DNA from: Arenibacter sp040216555
GTDB lineage: Bacteria; Bacteroidota; Bacteroidia; Flavobacteriales; Flavobacteriaceae
Direction of reading: 5' to 3'
Length of the DNA: 64,000 nt
Assembly: GCA_040216555.1 (NCBI GenBank)
Contig: JAVJOW010000020.1
Span: 62,001 to 126,000 of the forward strand
Within the stretch, counting starts at the first letter, position 1. Each line of letters begins with the position of its first letter. Below, in pieces: positions 45,063-54,068 of the stretch. The notes beneath the pieces are model-generated. The model was given only the letters and a program-made list of their open reading frames with translations. It made no database searches and was not told the origin of the DNA. A program made the translations under genes and the position numbers.

Positions 45063-45614
45063 ATGGAAAACCTGAATATTTGGTGCTGGTTAATACCCGC
45101 CGTGGTAGGTATAGTCTGCGCACTATTTGGCTATTTAATTGGAAAAGGCAAGAATTCCCAAATAGACCACACTTCAGAATTAAATATTTTAAAGGACAAA
45201 AACGGAAAACTGGAAATCGATTTGGCGGCATGTAAGAAACAACTATCCCAAAAAGTGGAGCTTGTTGTTCCTGCCAAACCCGTTGCCCCAATAGCCGCTG
45301 CAGATGCCCTACTTCCGTTTAATGCACAGGCAGCAAAGGCCGCCCTTGGAAAAACTGTAAAACGGGACGACCTTAAGATTGTTGAAGGAATCGGACCGAA
45401 AATCCAGCAACTATTTAATTCTTTTGATATTAAAACTTGGAAAGATTTGTCCGAAACTGCCGTAGCCAAATGTCAGGAGATACTGGACAGTGGCGGTGCC
45501 CGTTATAAAATTCACGATCCCGCCTCCTGGCCTATGCAAGCAAAAATGGCCTACGAAGGCAAATGGAAAGAATTGCACAAGTGGCAGGAAGAACACAAAA
45601 GAGGAAAACTATAG
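45063..45614 (+). CDS. Membrane-anchored helix-hairpin-helix protein
   Basis: The 183-residue protein has an N-terminal helix anchored in the membrane (IWCWLIPAVVGIVCALFGYLIG), a short coiled part, then a helix-hairpin-helix motif DLKIVEGIGPKIQQLFNSFDIKTW (residues about 104-127). The C-terminal half matches a family often seen in Bacteroidota next to OmpA-like proteins. HhH motifs bind DNA or RNA; at the membrane this could be nucleoid contact, but that is inference. A strong terminator lies downstream. Confidence 0.85.
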   Translation: MENLNIWCWLIPAVVGIVCALFGYLIGKGKNSQIDHTSELNILKDKNGKLEIDLAACKKQLSQKVELVVPAKPVAPIAAADALLPFNAQAAKAALGKTVKRDDLKIVEGIGPKIQQLFNSFDIKTWKDLSETAVAKCQEILDSGGARYKIHDPASWPMQAKMAYEGKWKELHKWQEEHKRGKL

Positions 45615-45716
45615 AAAATACAGTCTTCTAAATCTGCACTTCAGTTAGATCAAAAGAAGTGCTCCTATACAGATTACAAATATGTCTTTGGTCTATTGGC
45701 AGTAAAGAATATAATA

Positions 45717-45754
45717 AAAAACACCCCACTTAATTATCTAAGTGGGGTGTTTTT
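45717..45754. terminator. Bidirectional terminator
   Basis: A 16-bp perfect stem (AAAAACACCCCACTTA / TAAGTGGGGTGTTTTT) has a 6-base loop ATTATC. It separates the HhH gene from the convergent desaturase gene. Confidence 0.9.
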
Positions 45755-45774
45755 GTCTTTTATTACTTTATGTA

Positions 45775-46773
45775 TTAAACCATTCTTCCATTGGCCTCCA
45801 CCCACTTGAACTTGTAATTGTCCTCAGGGAATTTCATCCTGGTCGCGATTCGCTCTAATCTATCCGGTAATTTCATTAAATAGTCCCTCGCCCTTTCCGC
45901 ATCATCGTTAAGACTTCTAATACTATCCAATTCCCAGTAGCTATTCAGTTTTTTCAAAATTTCTATGTAATCCTGAGCAGTGTAAACCCCCAATCTTTGG
46001 GCGCAATTGGAAAAGTTTTCAAAAGCGGTCCCTATGCTCCCACCGGACTCCCTCAGGAAATGGGCTGGCATTACAATTTTTTTCTTCATCATATCGGCAA
46101 AGGCCAACATCATCTGACTAGGATCATTTTCAAAGATAACCTTAACAAACTCCCTGTAGGCCAAATGATGACGCATTTCATCTCCGGCAATAATGGTACA
46201 CATTTTACCAAGAAGTGTATTGCCTCCCTTTTTACACATTTGACCTACCCTTTTATGTGAAATATTAGTGGCCAACTCTTGAAAAGAGGTATAAACAAAG
46301 TTTTTATAAGGATCTCTATCCGTTCCTATATCAAAACCATCGGCAATTAAATACTGGGTAGTTATTTCCACTTCCCTCATATTGACCCTACCAGCCAAAT
46401 AAAGGTATTTGTTAAGCACATCGCCATGCCTATTTTCCTCAGCGGTCCAATGACGCACCCATTTGGACCAGCCATTCTTGTTTTCACCATGTTGGTCTAT
46501 TCCTTCTACGTCCATTAGCCAAGATTCATAGGTAGGCAATGCCTCCTCGGTAATAGTATCCGCTACCAAGGTGACCCAAAGATCATACCCCAATTCCTTG
46601 GCTTCCTCACGTATCTGAGTTACGTGATCCATAAAGCCTTCACTTTGTGTATCCGGTAAAAAATCCGTGGGTTGCCAAATGTCTTGTATTGGAATAAGGT
46701 ACTGGTCTATAAAACCATCCACCTTGCCCTCAATGGACTTCATCACTTCTATTCTAACGTTCTTATTAGACAT
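45775..46773 (-). CDS. Acyl-ACP (stearoyl-ACP type) desaturase
   Basis: The 332-residue soluble diiron enzyme inserts a double bond into acyl-ACP. The two iron-binding motifs are present: EENRHGDVLNKYLYL and DEMRHHLAYREFV. Such enzymes are common in Flavobacteria and Actinobacteria as well as in plant plastids, and supply membrane unsaturated fatty acids for cold adaptation. It is a single gene ending at a strong terminator and preceded on the same strand by a phosphoesterase gene. Confidence 0.95.
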   Translation of the reverse strand: MSNKNVRIEVMKSIEGKVDGFIDQYLIPIQDIWQPTDFLPDTQSEGFMDHVTQIREEAKELGYDLWVTLVADTITEEALPTYESWLMDVEGIDQHGENKNGWSKWVRHWTAEENRHGDVLNKYLYLAGRVNMREVEITTQYLIADGFDIGTDRDPYKNFVYTSFQELATNISHKRVGQMCKKGGNTLLGKMCTIIAGDEMRHHLAYREFVKVIFENDPSQMMLAFADMMKKKIVMPAHFLRESGGSIGTAFENFSNCAQRLGVYTAQDYIEILKKLNSYWELDSIRSLNDDAERARDYLMKLPDRLERIATRMKFPEDNYKFKWVEANGRMV

Positions 46774-46836
46774 TCTTCAAATTTTATGTAAATATCCTTA
46801 ATAATCTTGATAATTTAGCCCAAAGGACTGTAAAAT

Positions 46837-47562
46837 TTAGTTTCTTCCCATTTCGGAGGGATAAAACAAATATACCGGATCACTTTGCCAATATTGCTTG
46901 GAGCCAACATCCATGATGGTCAACGGACCTCTAAAGGCTGCCCCTGTATCAACATTCCAAATATTGGCAGCATTCTTTGGAGTTGTCCTCCCTATCCTTG
47001 TTACCGGAGTGTGGCCAATAAAAATCTCCTTGTAATGTGTTAACCTTTGAGGGTAATATTCATCCTCTTTGGTCAGTGCTGGGTCCAAGGACAATGCCAA
47101 TTCCCAAAGGGTCCTATCCCAATAATAGGTTTTGGTAAAATACTCGTGGCCCACACCCCTTAAGTTAGTAAATCCCGCGTGGATAAACAAGCGATTTTCA
47201 GCGTCCAGAATATAATTTTCCAAATTATCATAAAATTGAATGTGGTCTTCCTTTATTTCATCCCCCACCAACCGATAAGAATCCTGGGTAGCACTCCCTC
47301 CATGTTGTAACCACATTGGGTTATTCTCGCCACTTTTTAACCAATCATTGCAAAGTTCATCGTGATTTCCTCTTATGAAAGAGCATTTATGCGTATGCCC
47401 AAGTTCCAATAAAAAATTTACCGTATTCACAGCATCACTCCAGCCATCCACATAATCCCCCAAAAAAATAAGATGGTCACTGGGACTCACTTTTGCCCTT
47501 GTCAAAACTTGCTTCAAGGCCTTTAACCCAGAATGCAGGTCTCCGATTACCAATGTTCTCAT
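46837..47562 (-). CDS. Metallophosphoesterase (PPP-type phosphatase)
   Basis: The 241-residue protein has the calcineurin-like metal-site motifs in order: VIGDLHSG, FLGDYVDGWSD, FIRGNHDELC, and later FIGHTPVTR. It resembles bacterial PrpA/serine-threonine phosphatases and diadenosine tetraphosphate hydrolases; the substrate is unknown. It starts 72 bases downstream of a small membrane ORF and is followed by the desaturase gene 64 bases on, with no terminator between. Confidence 0.92.
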   Translation of the reverse strand: MRTLVIGDLHSGLKALKQVLTRAKVSPSDHLIFLGDYVDGWSDAVNTVNFLLELGHTHKCSFIRGNHDELCNDWLKSGENNPMWLQHGGSATQDSYRLVGDEIKEDHIQFYDNLENYILDAENRLFIHAGFTNLRGVGHEYFTKTYYWDRTLWELALSLDPALTKEDEYYPQRLTHYKEIFIGHTPVTRIGRTTPKNAANIWNVDTGAAFRGPLTIMDVGSKQYWQSDPVYLFYPSEMGRN

Positions 47563-47633
47563 TTTGCAAAAATCGCAAATACCAGTTTAATATCCATGCC
47601 AAAAAGAACTAAAAATGGATTTATTCCAATAAT

Positions 47634-47804
47634 TTATGTGCAAATCCTATAAGCTGTAGAGAATCCGATGTTCGTTAAAAGCCCATGGAACAAGATCAAA
47701 CCAAGTGGAAACATATCCACAAAATCTAATGCCAATAGGCCTCCAAGACCAGGGATTATATTTAAAACGACAGTAACCAAAAATAATAAATTAAAAAAGT
47801 ACAT
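47634..47804 (-). CDS. Small two-helix membrane protein (unannotated size)
   Basis: The ATG at 47804 opens 56 codons: MYFFNLLFLVTVVLNIIPGL, then GGLLALDFVDMFPLGLILFH, ending LLTNIGFSTAYRICT. Two hydrophobic helices are separated by an acidic turn (LDFVDM), a plausible membrane hairpin. It lies 71 bases upstream of the phosphoesterase gene on the same strand. Family unknown; AT-rich DNA can mimic such sequences, so the call is moderate. Confidence 0.4.
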   Translation of the reverse strand: MYFFNLLFLVTVVLNIIPGLGGLLALDFVDMFPLGLILFHGLLTNIGFSTAYRICT

Positions 47805-47902
47805 TTTATTTGTTAACTTTTGTTTGTTGATAAATCTTTATTTTATTGATTATTAAGTATTTAAATGATTTTTCTTGTAAACTTTTATGATAAATATCAT
47901 GT

Positions 47903-47931
47903 TTTGCTTTCTATTTTTTTTAATACTTTTG
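47903..47931 (+). promoter_or_regulatory. Promoter of the ribonucleotide reductase gene
   Basis: TTTG (47903-47906) and TACTTTTG (47924-47931) with 17 bases between match the Bacteroidetes promoter. The expected RNA start leaves about 35 bases of leader before the ATG at 47973. Confidence 0.65.
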
Positions 47932-47972
47932 TTCCTAATTCCATTTTCATTACAACCCTTAAAAATCATTAT

Positions 47973-50525
47973 ATGCCAACTAAAATTGCCCAAGGACCGC
48001 ACAAGACTTACAGTCAGGAAGAAGCCTATAATGCCTCATTAAAATATTTTAAAGGTGATGACCTTGCTGCCAGGGTATGGGTAAATAAATATGCCTTAAA
48101 AGATTCCGAGGGGAATATTTATGAGCTGACCCCAGATGATATGCACCACAGGATAGCCAAGGAGATTTCCAGAATTGAACAACAATATCCAAACCCTCTT
48201 AATGAAAAGCAAGTTTTTGACCTGATCAAAAATTTTCAATATATAGTGCCACAAGGTAGCCCAATGGCGGGAATTGGCAATCCTTTTCAGATTGCATCCC
48301 TGTCCAACTGCTTTGTAATAGGCAATGAAGGCCAGTCCGATTCGTACGGGGGAATCATGAAAATAGACCAAGAACAGGTGCAGCTTATGAAGCGCCGCGG
48401 AGGCGTTGGGCATGACCTATCCCATATACGACCCAAGGGATCACCGGTAAAAAACTCGGCCTTGACCTCAACCGGCCTAGTGCCTTTTATGGAAAGATAT
48501 TCCAATACTACCAGGGAAGTAGCCCAAGATGGCAGAAGAGGAGCGCTAATGCTTTCCGTCTCCATTAACCATCCGGATGCAGAAGATTTTATAGACGCTA
48601 AAATGGAACAGGGCAAGGTAACGGGTGCCAATGTTTCTGTTAGAATGGACGATGATTTCATGAAGGCAGTTGAAAGTGGACAACCCTATACCCAAAAATT
48701 TCCTGTTCAAAGCCCCAATCCCAAGGTTTCCAAAACTATAGATGCCCAAAAATTATGGGACAAGATAGTCCATAACGCCTGGCAATCGGCAGAACCAGGT
48801 ATTTTGTTCTGGGATACCATTATAAAGGAATCCGTACCGGATTGTTATTCAGATTTGGGTTATAAAACCGTATCTACCAATCCCTGTGGCGAAATTCCGC
48901 TATGTCCTTATGATTCCTGTCGCTTGTTGGCCATTAATCTCTTCTCCTATGTTGACCAGCCCTTTAAAGATAATGCGACCTTTAATTTTAAATTATTTAA
49001 AGAGCATATTGCTGCGGCACAGCGTATCATGGACGATATTATTGACCTTGAATTGGAGAAGGTAGATGTGATTCTGAAAAAAATAAAAGAGGATCCGGAA
49101 TTGGATGATACAAAAGCCGTGGAATATAATTTATGGACCAACATCAAAGAAAAAGCCCAACAAGGAAGGCGAACAGGAATAGGCATAACCGCAGAAGGAG
49201 ATATGCTGGCAGCACTTGGCCTGCGATATGGTAGTGAAGAGGCCAACAAATTTTCAATTGAAGTACACAAAACTATTGCCTTGGAAGCCTATAGAGCCTC
49301 TGTACATACCGCAAAGGATAGAGGAGCCTTTGAAATTTTTGATGCGGAAAGGGAAAAAAACAACCCTTTTATCCTTAGACTAAAGGAAGCCGATGAAAAA
49401 CTGTATTACGAAATGTTGGAATACGGCCGAAGAAATATTGCGCTATTAACCATTGCACCAACAGGTACTACAAGTTTAATGACCCAAACCACATCTGGTG
49501 TAGAACCGGTTTTCCTACCTGTATACAAGCGCCGTAGAAAAGTTAACCCCAATGACAAAAATGTTCGTATTGATTTTGTGGATGAAGTTGGGGATTCTTG
49601 GGAAGAATATTTGGTTTTCCATCATAAATTTAAACAATGGATGTCCGTCCAAGGAATTGATACCGAAAAAAAATATTCCGAGGAGGAGTTACAGAAGATT
49701 GTAGAAAGTTCCCCGTATTACAAGGCTACTTCCAATGATGTGGATTGGTTAAGCAAAGTCCGTTTACAGGGTGCGGTGCAAAAATGGGTAGACCATTCCA
49801 TAAGTGTCACTATAAACCTTCCTAACGATGTGTCCGAAGAATTGGTCGGCAAACTCTATTTGGAAGCTTGGAAAGCAGGCTGCAAGGGTGTCACTGTTTA
49901 CCGGGATGGTTCCAGATCTGGTGTATTAATCTCCAATGACCAAAAAAAATCGGAAAATGAGGAATCCCTCACCCATTTCCCCACCAAACGTCCCCAAATT
50001 TTGGAGGCAGATGTTGTTCGACTTCAAAATAACAAAGAAAAATGGATCGCTTTTATTGGCCTTATTAACGACCAGCCCTATGAAATTTTCACCGGTATGG
50101 CCGATGACGAAGACGGTATATTAATTCCTAGATGGGTGAACAATGGAGTAATTATAAAAAGTAGGAACGAGGACGGTTCCTCCCGATATGATTTCCAGTA
50201 CAAGAACAAAAGAGGTTATAAAACAACCATTGAAGGACTATCCCATAAATTTAATCCGGAATATTGGAACTATGCTAAGTTGATTTCGAGCACCCTTCGC
50301 CATGGCATGCCCATAGAAAAAGTGGTAGACCTTATCAATAGTCTACAACTGGACAGTGAATCTATCAACACTTGGAAAAATGGGGTAGCAAGATCATTAA
50401 AAAGATACGTTGCCGATGGGACGGAGGCCAAGGGACAAAAATGTGATTCCTGTAATTCCAAGAATCTTATTTACCAAGAAGGTTGCCTTACCTGTAAGGA
50501 TTGTGGTTCGTCCAAATGCGGATAA
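47973..50525 (+). CDS. nrdJ: Adenosylcobalamin-dependent (class II) ribonucleotide reductase
   Basis: NrdJ makes deoxyribonucleotides with a radical derived from coenzyme B12, and needs no oxygen and no separate radical subunit. The ATG at 47973 (MPTKIAQGPHKTYSQEEA, 850 residues) is preferred over an in-frame start 108 bases upstream that lies before the promoter. Key segments are SLSNCFVIGNEG, the active-site NPCGEIPLCPYDSC, the TTSGVEPVFLPVYKRRRK segment and a C-terminal cysteine-rich zinc ribbon (CDSCNSK, CLTCKDCGSSKCG) that re-reduces the enzyme. The promoter is well formed and a terminator follows. Confidence 0.95.
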   Translation: MPTKIAQGPHKTYSQEEAYNASLKYFKGDDLAARVWVNKYALKDSEGNIYELTPDDMHHRIAKEISRIEQQYPNPLNEKQVFDLIKNFQYIVPQGSPMAGIGNPFQIASLSNCFVIGNEGQSDSYGGIMKIDQEQVQLMKRRGGVGHDLSHIRPKGSPVKNSALTSTGLVPFMERYSNTTREVAQDGRRGALMLSVSINHPDAEDFIDAKMEQGKVTGANVSVRMDDDFMKAVESGQPYTQKFPVQSPNPKVSKTIDAQKLWDKIVHNAWQSAEPGILFWDTIIKESVPDCYSDLGYKTVSTNPCGEIPLCPYDSCRLLAINLFSYVDQPFKDNATFNFKLFKEHIAAAQRIMDDIIDLELEKVDVILKKIKEDPELDDTKAVEYNLWTNIKEKAQQGRRTGIGITAEGDMLAALGLRYGSEEANKFSIEVHKTIALEAYRASVHTAKDRGAFEIFDAEREKNNPFILRLKEADEKLYYEMLEYGRRNIALLTIAPTGTTSLMTQTTSGVEPVFLPVYKRRRKVNPNDKNVRIDFVDEVGDSWEEYLVFHHKFKQWMSVQGIDTEKKYSEEELQKIVESSPYYKATSNDVDWLSKVRLQGAVQKWVDHSISVTINLPNDVSEELVGKLYLEAWKAGCKGVTVYRDGSRSGVLISNDQKKSENEESLTHFPTKRPQILEADVVRLQNNKEKWIAFIGLINDQPYEIFTGMADDEDGILIPRWVNNGVIIKSRNEDGSSRYDFQYKNKRGYKTTIEGLSHKFNPEYWNYAKLISSTLRHGMPIEKVVDLINSLQLDSESINTWKNGVARSLKRYVADGTEAKGQKCDSCNSKNLIYQEGCLTCKDCGSSKCG

Positions 50526-50563
50526 AGCATTATTATTAAAATTATAATTTTCTTTCTAAAAGT

Positions 50564-50598
50564 AACTCCCCCAACTGCATGCATTTGGGGGAGTTTTT
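50564..50598 (+). terminator. Terminator behind nrdJ
   Basis: An 11-bp stem (AACTCCCCCAA / TTGGGGGAGTT) around CTGCATGCAT is followed by five T, 39 bases after the nrdJ stop. Confidence 0.85.
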
Positions 50599-50650
50599 AG
50601 TATAACTCCGTATTTCTATCTATTTTAGATCAATCATTTAAAAACAAGAC

Positions 50651-51598
50651 ATGAAAAACGTTTTCTGTATAGGGGAATTATTAATAGATTTTGTAGCTGA
50701 AAAACAAGGGAGCGATCTATCAAAAGCCCATAATTTTACTAAAAAAGCAGGGGGTGCCCCGGCTAATGTAGCCTCGGCAATAGCCAAACTGGGGGGTAAA
50801 AGTTTTTTTATTGGCTGCGTAGGCAAGGACCCCTTTGGCACTTTTCTAATCAATACCTTAACGGAAGGGCAAGTGGACGTATCCTTGGCACAGAGGTCCG
50901 ACACTTTCACTACCTTGGCATTTGTTTCCATAGCAGAGGATGGGGAGCGCGATTTTGTTTTTAGCCGTGGGGCGGACAAAGAATTAACGCACGACATAAG
51001 ATTGAAAAATCTATTTAGAAACCAGATTGTACATTTTGGAGCCGCAACCTCTTTCCTTGGCGGTAGTTTGGAAGAGGCTTATTCCCTCTATTTCCAGGAA
51101 GCCATATCCCACAATAGTTTTATCTGTTTCGACCCTAATTTTAGGGCAGACCTATGGAAAGGAACTGAGGAAGTTTTTATCCAAAAATGCCTCCCTTTTG
51201 TAGGAAAATCACATATGTGCAAATTTAGTTTGGAAGAGGCCCAATTGCTTTCAAAAAAAGAAAATTTAAAAGAGGCCTGTACTTTTTTACACCAGTTGGG
51301 CACAAAAATAATTACAGTTACCCTAGGTGGGGAGGGCACCTATTTAAGCACCCCTTCCATACAAAAAATAATCCCTAGCATTAAGGTAAAACCTATTGAT
51401 ACAACGGGAGCTGGAGATGCATTTATTGGATGTTTATTGAAACAAATTTCCAATATAACCAACCTAGACGCCCTCCTAGACGATTCTGGATTGTTGGAAA
51501 AAATGGTTCAGGATGCCAACAAGGCCGGTGCCATTACCACCCTGAACTATGGAGCCATAGAATCCTTGCCCACTCAAGAACAAATAAATCAGGTTTAA
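50651..51598 (+). CDS. PfkB-family carbohydrate kinase (fructokinase-like)
   Basis: The 315-residue kinase has both PfkB signatures: GGAPANVASAIAKLGGKSFFIG near residue 35 and DTTGAGDAFIGCLL near residue 255, where the aspartate is the catalytic base. The N-terminal GELLIDFV suits fructokinase or 2-keto-3-deoxygluconate kinase; the sugar is not resolved by sequence. It is a single gene between terminators and converges with the AlbA_2 gene 19 bases away. Confidence 0.92.
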   Translation: MKNVFCIGELLIDFVAEKQGSDLSKAHNFTKKAGGAPANVASAIAKLGGKSFFIGCVGKDPFGTFLINTLTEGQVDVSLAQRSDTFTTLAFVSIAEDGERDFVFSRGADKELTHDIRLKNLFRNQIVHFGAATSFLGGSLEEAYSLYFQEAISHNSFICFDPNFRADLWKGTEEVFIQKCLPFVGKSHMCKFSLEEAQLLSKKENLKEACTFLHQLGTKIITVTLGGEGTYLSTPSIQKIIPSIKVKPIDTTGAGDAFIGCLLKQISNITNLDALLDDSGLLEKMVQDANKAGAITTLNYGAIESLPTQEQINQV

Positions 51599-51617
51599 AT
51601 GTAATGGTCCTCGTCCC

Positions 51618-52754
51618 CTAATTATATTTCATCTTTCTAATGATGCGCAGCGATTCTTTTATGGATTGATACACGGGAAGATTATATTTTTTCATGATGG
51701 GCTTTACGTTTTCCATAATATCCTTGGCTTCTTCAAAGCCATTTACATAACAAATTAAAAAAGTATCGGACAACAGACTTAAATCCCTTTCCTCGTTTGG
51801 GGTCAAAGGAATTTCCTTTTCAATTTTTTTAATCATGGCCACATTGGCATTGTATATATGGTGAAGTGTTTTCTTGTCATATAAGGGAGGTTCAAATATT
51901 AAATCGCTTTGAATGTTATAGGTGCCATTGTCCATGAAGGTAATGACTACTTTTTCCAAGGGATAATATTTCTGTTGGCTACTTAAGCCCAACTGCACAT
52001 ATTCTATGGTAGTGAAGGAATTTTCATCATAAGCTATCGTAATTTCATCGAATTCAGAAAAAAACAATTTCACTTGTTCATTTATCAATTCTATGTCGAC
52101 CCGCGAATAATAGGTTTCATTTTTTACTTTTTTTTGATGCCCCGCCCAACAAACCACAAATTGTTCCTTAAAAACCTTATAATTACTGGTAAGATCCTTA
52201 TGCCTTTCGTTTAAAAAATCGATTACGCCATCCAAGGTAAGTTCAATGTTGTTTTTGGCATGATTTTCTATGGTGGCCACTACATCTGCATTAACATCCT
52301 TCAACTCAATGCCATAAGCTTTGGGCATACTTATGCTGCCGTCCCTAAAAAATACCGATCCCCCGTAATACTTCCAGATGTTCTTTCTCAAGGAACAAAC
52401 CTTCCCATTGGATTTTATAGTTACCAGACCAACTACCTTGCCCATGGGCAAATGTGGAAATGGAATGTTTTCATAGGTAATCCTAGGGGGATTGTCCAAA
52501 TAGGCGTTAACCAAATTTTGAATCTTGCTGTCATCAAAAAAATCGACCCCTACAATTTCATTGTCCTCATCCTCGACCCCAATAACGATAAAAGAATTGT
52601 TTTGAGGATTGCTATTGGCAAGTGCACAGACATGTTTTAAAAATTTAGCCTTCCCTTCCCTCTGTCCAATATCTATAAAGCGCTTTTTATCATAAAAGCT
52701 ATTCTCATCATTATGGGCCAGTAGGTTTTTTACGAGCAGGCGTTTATTGATCAT
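51618..52754 (-). CDS. AlbA_2 (Schlafen-type) putative nucleic-acid-binding protein
   Basis: The 378-residue protein opens with an AlbA_2 domain: DIGQREGKAKFLKHVCALANS followed by NSFIVIGVEDEDNEIVGVDF, found in bacterial ATP-binding/HTH-type regulators and related to Schlafen. The C-terminal 200 residues are not recognised. Its ATG overlaps the TGA of the SDR gene (ATGA, 4 bases), so the two are translationally coupled. The function of the pair is unknown. Confidence 0.85.
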   Translation of the reverse strand: MINKRLLVKNLLAHNDENSFYDKKRFIDIGQREGKAKFLKHVCALANSNPQNNSFIVIGVEDEDNEIVGVDFFDDSKIQNLVNAYLDNPPRITYENIPFPHLPMGKVVGLVTIKSNGKVCSLRKNIWKYYGGSVFFRDGSISMPKAYGIELKDVNADVVATIENHAKNNIELTLDGVIDFLNERHKDLTSNYKVFKEQFVVCWAGHQKKVKNETYYSRVDIELINEQVKLFFSEFDEITIAYDENSFTTIEYVQLGLSSQQKYYPLEKVVITFMDNGTYNIQSDLIFEPPLYDKKTLHHIYNANVAMIKKIEKEIPLTPNEERDLSLLSDTFLICYVNGFEEAKDIMENVKPIMKKYNLPVYQSIKESLRIIRKMKYN

Positions 52755-53524
52755 AATTTCTTATTGACAATGGTGGCACTCGCTTGTGCCGTAGGCAAAA
52801 TTAATAAATCTGCAATATTAACATGGGGGGGTCTAGTAACCATAAAATGGATGACATCCGCAATATCTTCAGGTTGCAACGGCATATACCCCTTGTAGGT
52901 AGCCTCGGCCCTGCCATCATCCCCCTTAAACCGTACCTTGCTGAATTCAGTTTCCACCAATCCCGGATTAATGGCCCCAACGCGAATGCCATATTTATTC
53001 AAATCTATTCTCATCCCTTGGTTTATGGCATCCACAGCGTATTTACTAGCGCAGTACACATTCCCCATAGGATACACTTCTTTCCCCGCAATAGAACCAA
53101 TGTTTATAATATGTCCAGATTTGTTTTTAATCATTATTGGCACTATTGCCTTGGAAACATATAAAAGCCCTTTGACGTTAATGTCCAACATAGCCTCCCA
53201 ATCATCAATATTCCCTTCCTCTATAGAATCCAGACCATGGGCATTGCCGGCATTATTGATTAGAATATCAATATTGGAAAACTCCACCGGGAGGGAAGCA
53301 ATGGCTTCAAAAACTGCTTTTTTATCCTGTACATCAAATTCCAGAATGAAAACCTTGGTATGTCTGGACAGTTCCTTTTTAAGTTCGTTCAAGCGATTTT
53401 TCCGCCTGCCACAAATAACTAAATTAATCTTATTTGAGGCAAATAGTTTTGCGGTTGCAAGCCCAATTCCGCTAGTAGCCCCGGTTATAAATGCTGTTGG
53501 TTTATCATTAATGGTAATACTCAT
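52751..53524 (-). CDS. Short-chain dehydrogenase/reductase (YdfG-like)
   Basis: The 257-residue NAD(P)-dependent enzyme has TGATSGIGLATAKLF at the N-terminus, NNAGNAHG, the catalytic serine in NIGSIAGKE and YCASK as the YxxxK motif. It resembles YdfG (3-hydroxy acid/serine dehydrogenase) in overall sequence. It is followed with a 4-base overlap by the AlbA_2 gene. A hairpin in its upstream region (53558-53578) lies 33 bases before the start codon. Confidence 0.95.
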   Translation of the reverse strand: MSITINDKPTAFITGATSGIGLATAKLFASNKINLVICGRRKNRLNELKKELSRHTKVFILEFDVQDKKAVFEAIASLPVEFSNIDILINNAGNAHGLDSIEEGNIDDWEAMLDINVKGLLYVSKAIVPIMIKNKSGHIINIGSIAGKEVYPMGNVYCASKYAVDAINQGMRIDLNKYGIRVGAINPGLVETEFSKVRFKGDDGRAEATYKGYMPLQPEDIADVIHFMVTRPPHVNIADLLILPTAQASATIVNKKL

Positions 53525-54068
53525 AAAAATTAGTTCTTTATTTTATTTCTAACTATGCCGTTGGTACGCAACCAACGGTTCTTTTTCTTATACATGCATC
53601 CAGGGACAAAATCAATCTGTCTGCAGTTGGTCTATATTGACAGCCTTCATAAAATGAGTCATCAAATTAGTATGATTGTCAATTAAAAGCTGAATTTACA
53701 TTTTGTTATATAAGCCGTGGAAAAGGCATTTTTAAAAATCGAATCATTGCCTAGTAATCCATAAATATCAGCCCAATTATAAGTAGTATTTCCCTGTGCC
53801 CAGCAATGACGAATTAACATAGATACTTCCCAATATAAAATGTCTTACCCCATTTGTCCCAAGTAATTGTCCTTGTAACGATTTTGAAATAAGATGTTTT
53901 ATTTTTCATATGTTTGTGAAATTATGAATAATTCCCTTAAATAGTTCATAAAACTGGACCCATTGCTTAACTTTTAACCATACATTAACAGCCAATAACT
54001 AAATAAATTTTCAATTTGCATCCACTTTTGGAGTAAACCAATGTAAACAAAACAAAACAAAGGATTAT
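53525..54068. other. Intergenic region with hairpin and a short open frame
   Basis: The 544-base gap between the SDR gene (minus) and moxR (plus) has an 8-bp hairpin at 53558-53578 followed by TTCTTTTTC on the plus strand, and a minus-strand open frame of 45 codons (53683-53820) with no recognised family. From 53825 to 54068 it is AT-rich, with no clear promoter pair for moxR. Confidence 0.5.
53558..53578. terminator. Terminator-like hairpin with no plus-strand gene upstream
   Basis: CCGTTGGT pairs with ACCAACGG around ACGCA, and TTCTTTTTC follows on the plus strand. No plus-strand gene ends here, so it may be a 5' UTR hairpin of the SDR gene or the terminator of an unseen antisense RNA. Confidence 0.35.

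Larger units (their letters stand above)
47563..47972. other. Intergenic region with small ORF and nrdJ promoter
   Basis: This 410-base gap between divergent genes contains a possible 56-codon membrane ORF on the minus strand (47634-47804) and a complete promoter pair for nrdJ (47903-47931). No cobalamin riboswitch was recognised; the predicted 5' UTR of about 35 bases leaves no room for one. Confidence 0.6.

Noticed and set aside
47668..47856. Plus-strand 62-codon frame before nrdJ
   Set aside because: It is the shadow of a more protein-like minus-strand frame (47634-47804), and its composition (PPRPGIIF, then lysine-rich) does not look coding.
47563..47972. Possible cobalamin riboswitch before the B12-dependent reductase
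   Set aside because: No B12-box-like sequence was seen, and the promoter leaves only about 35 bases of leader.
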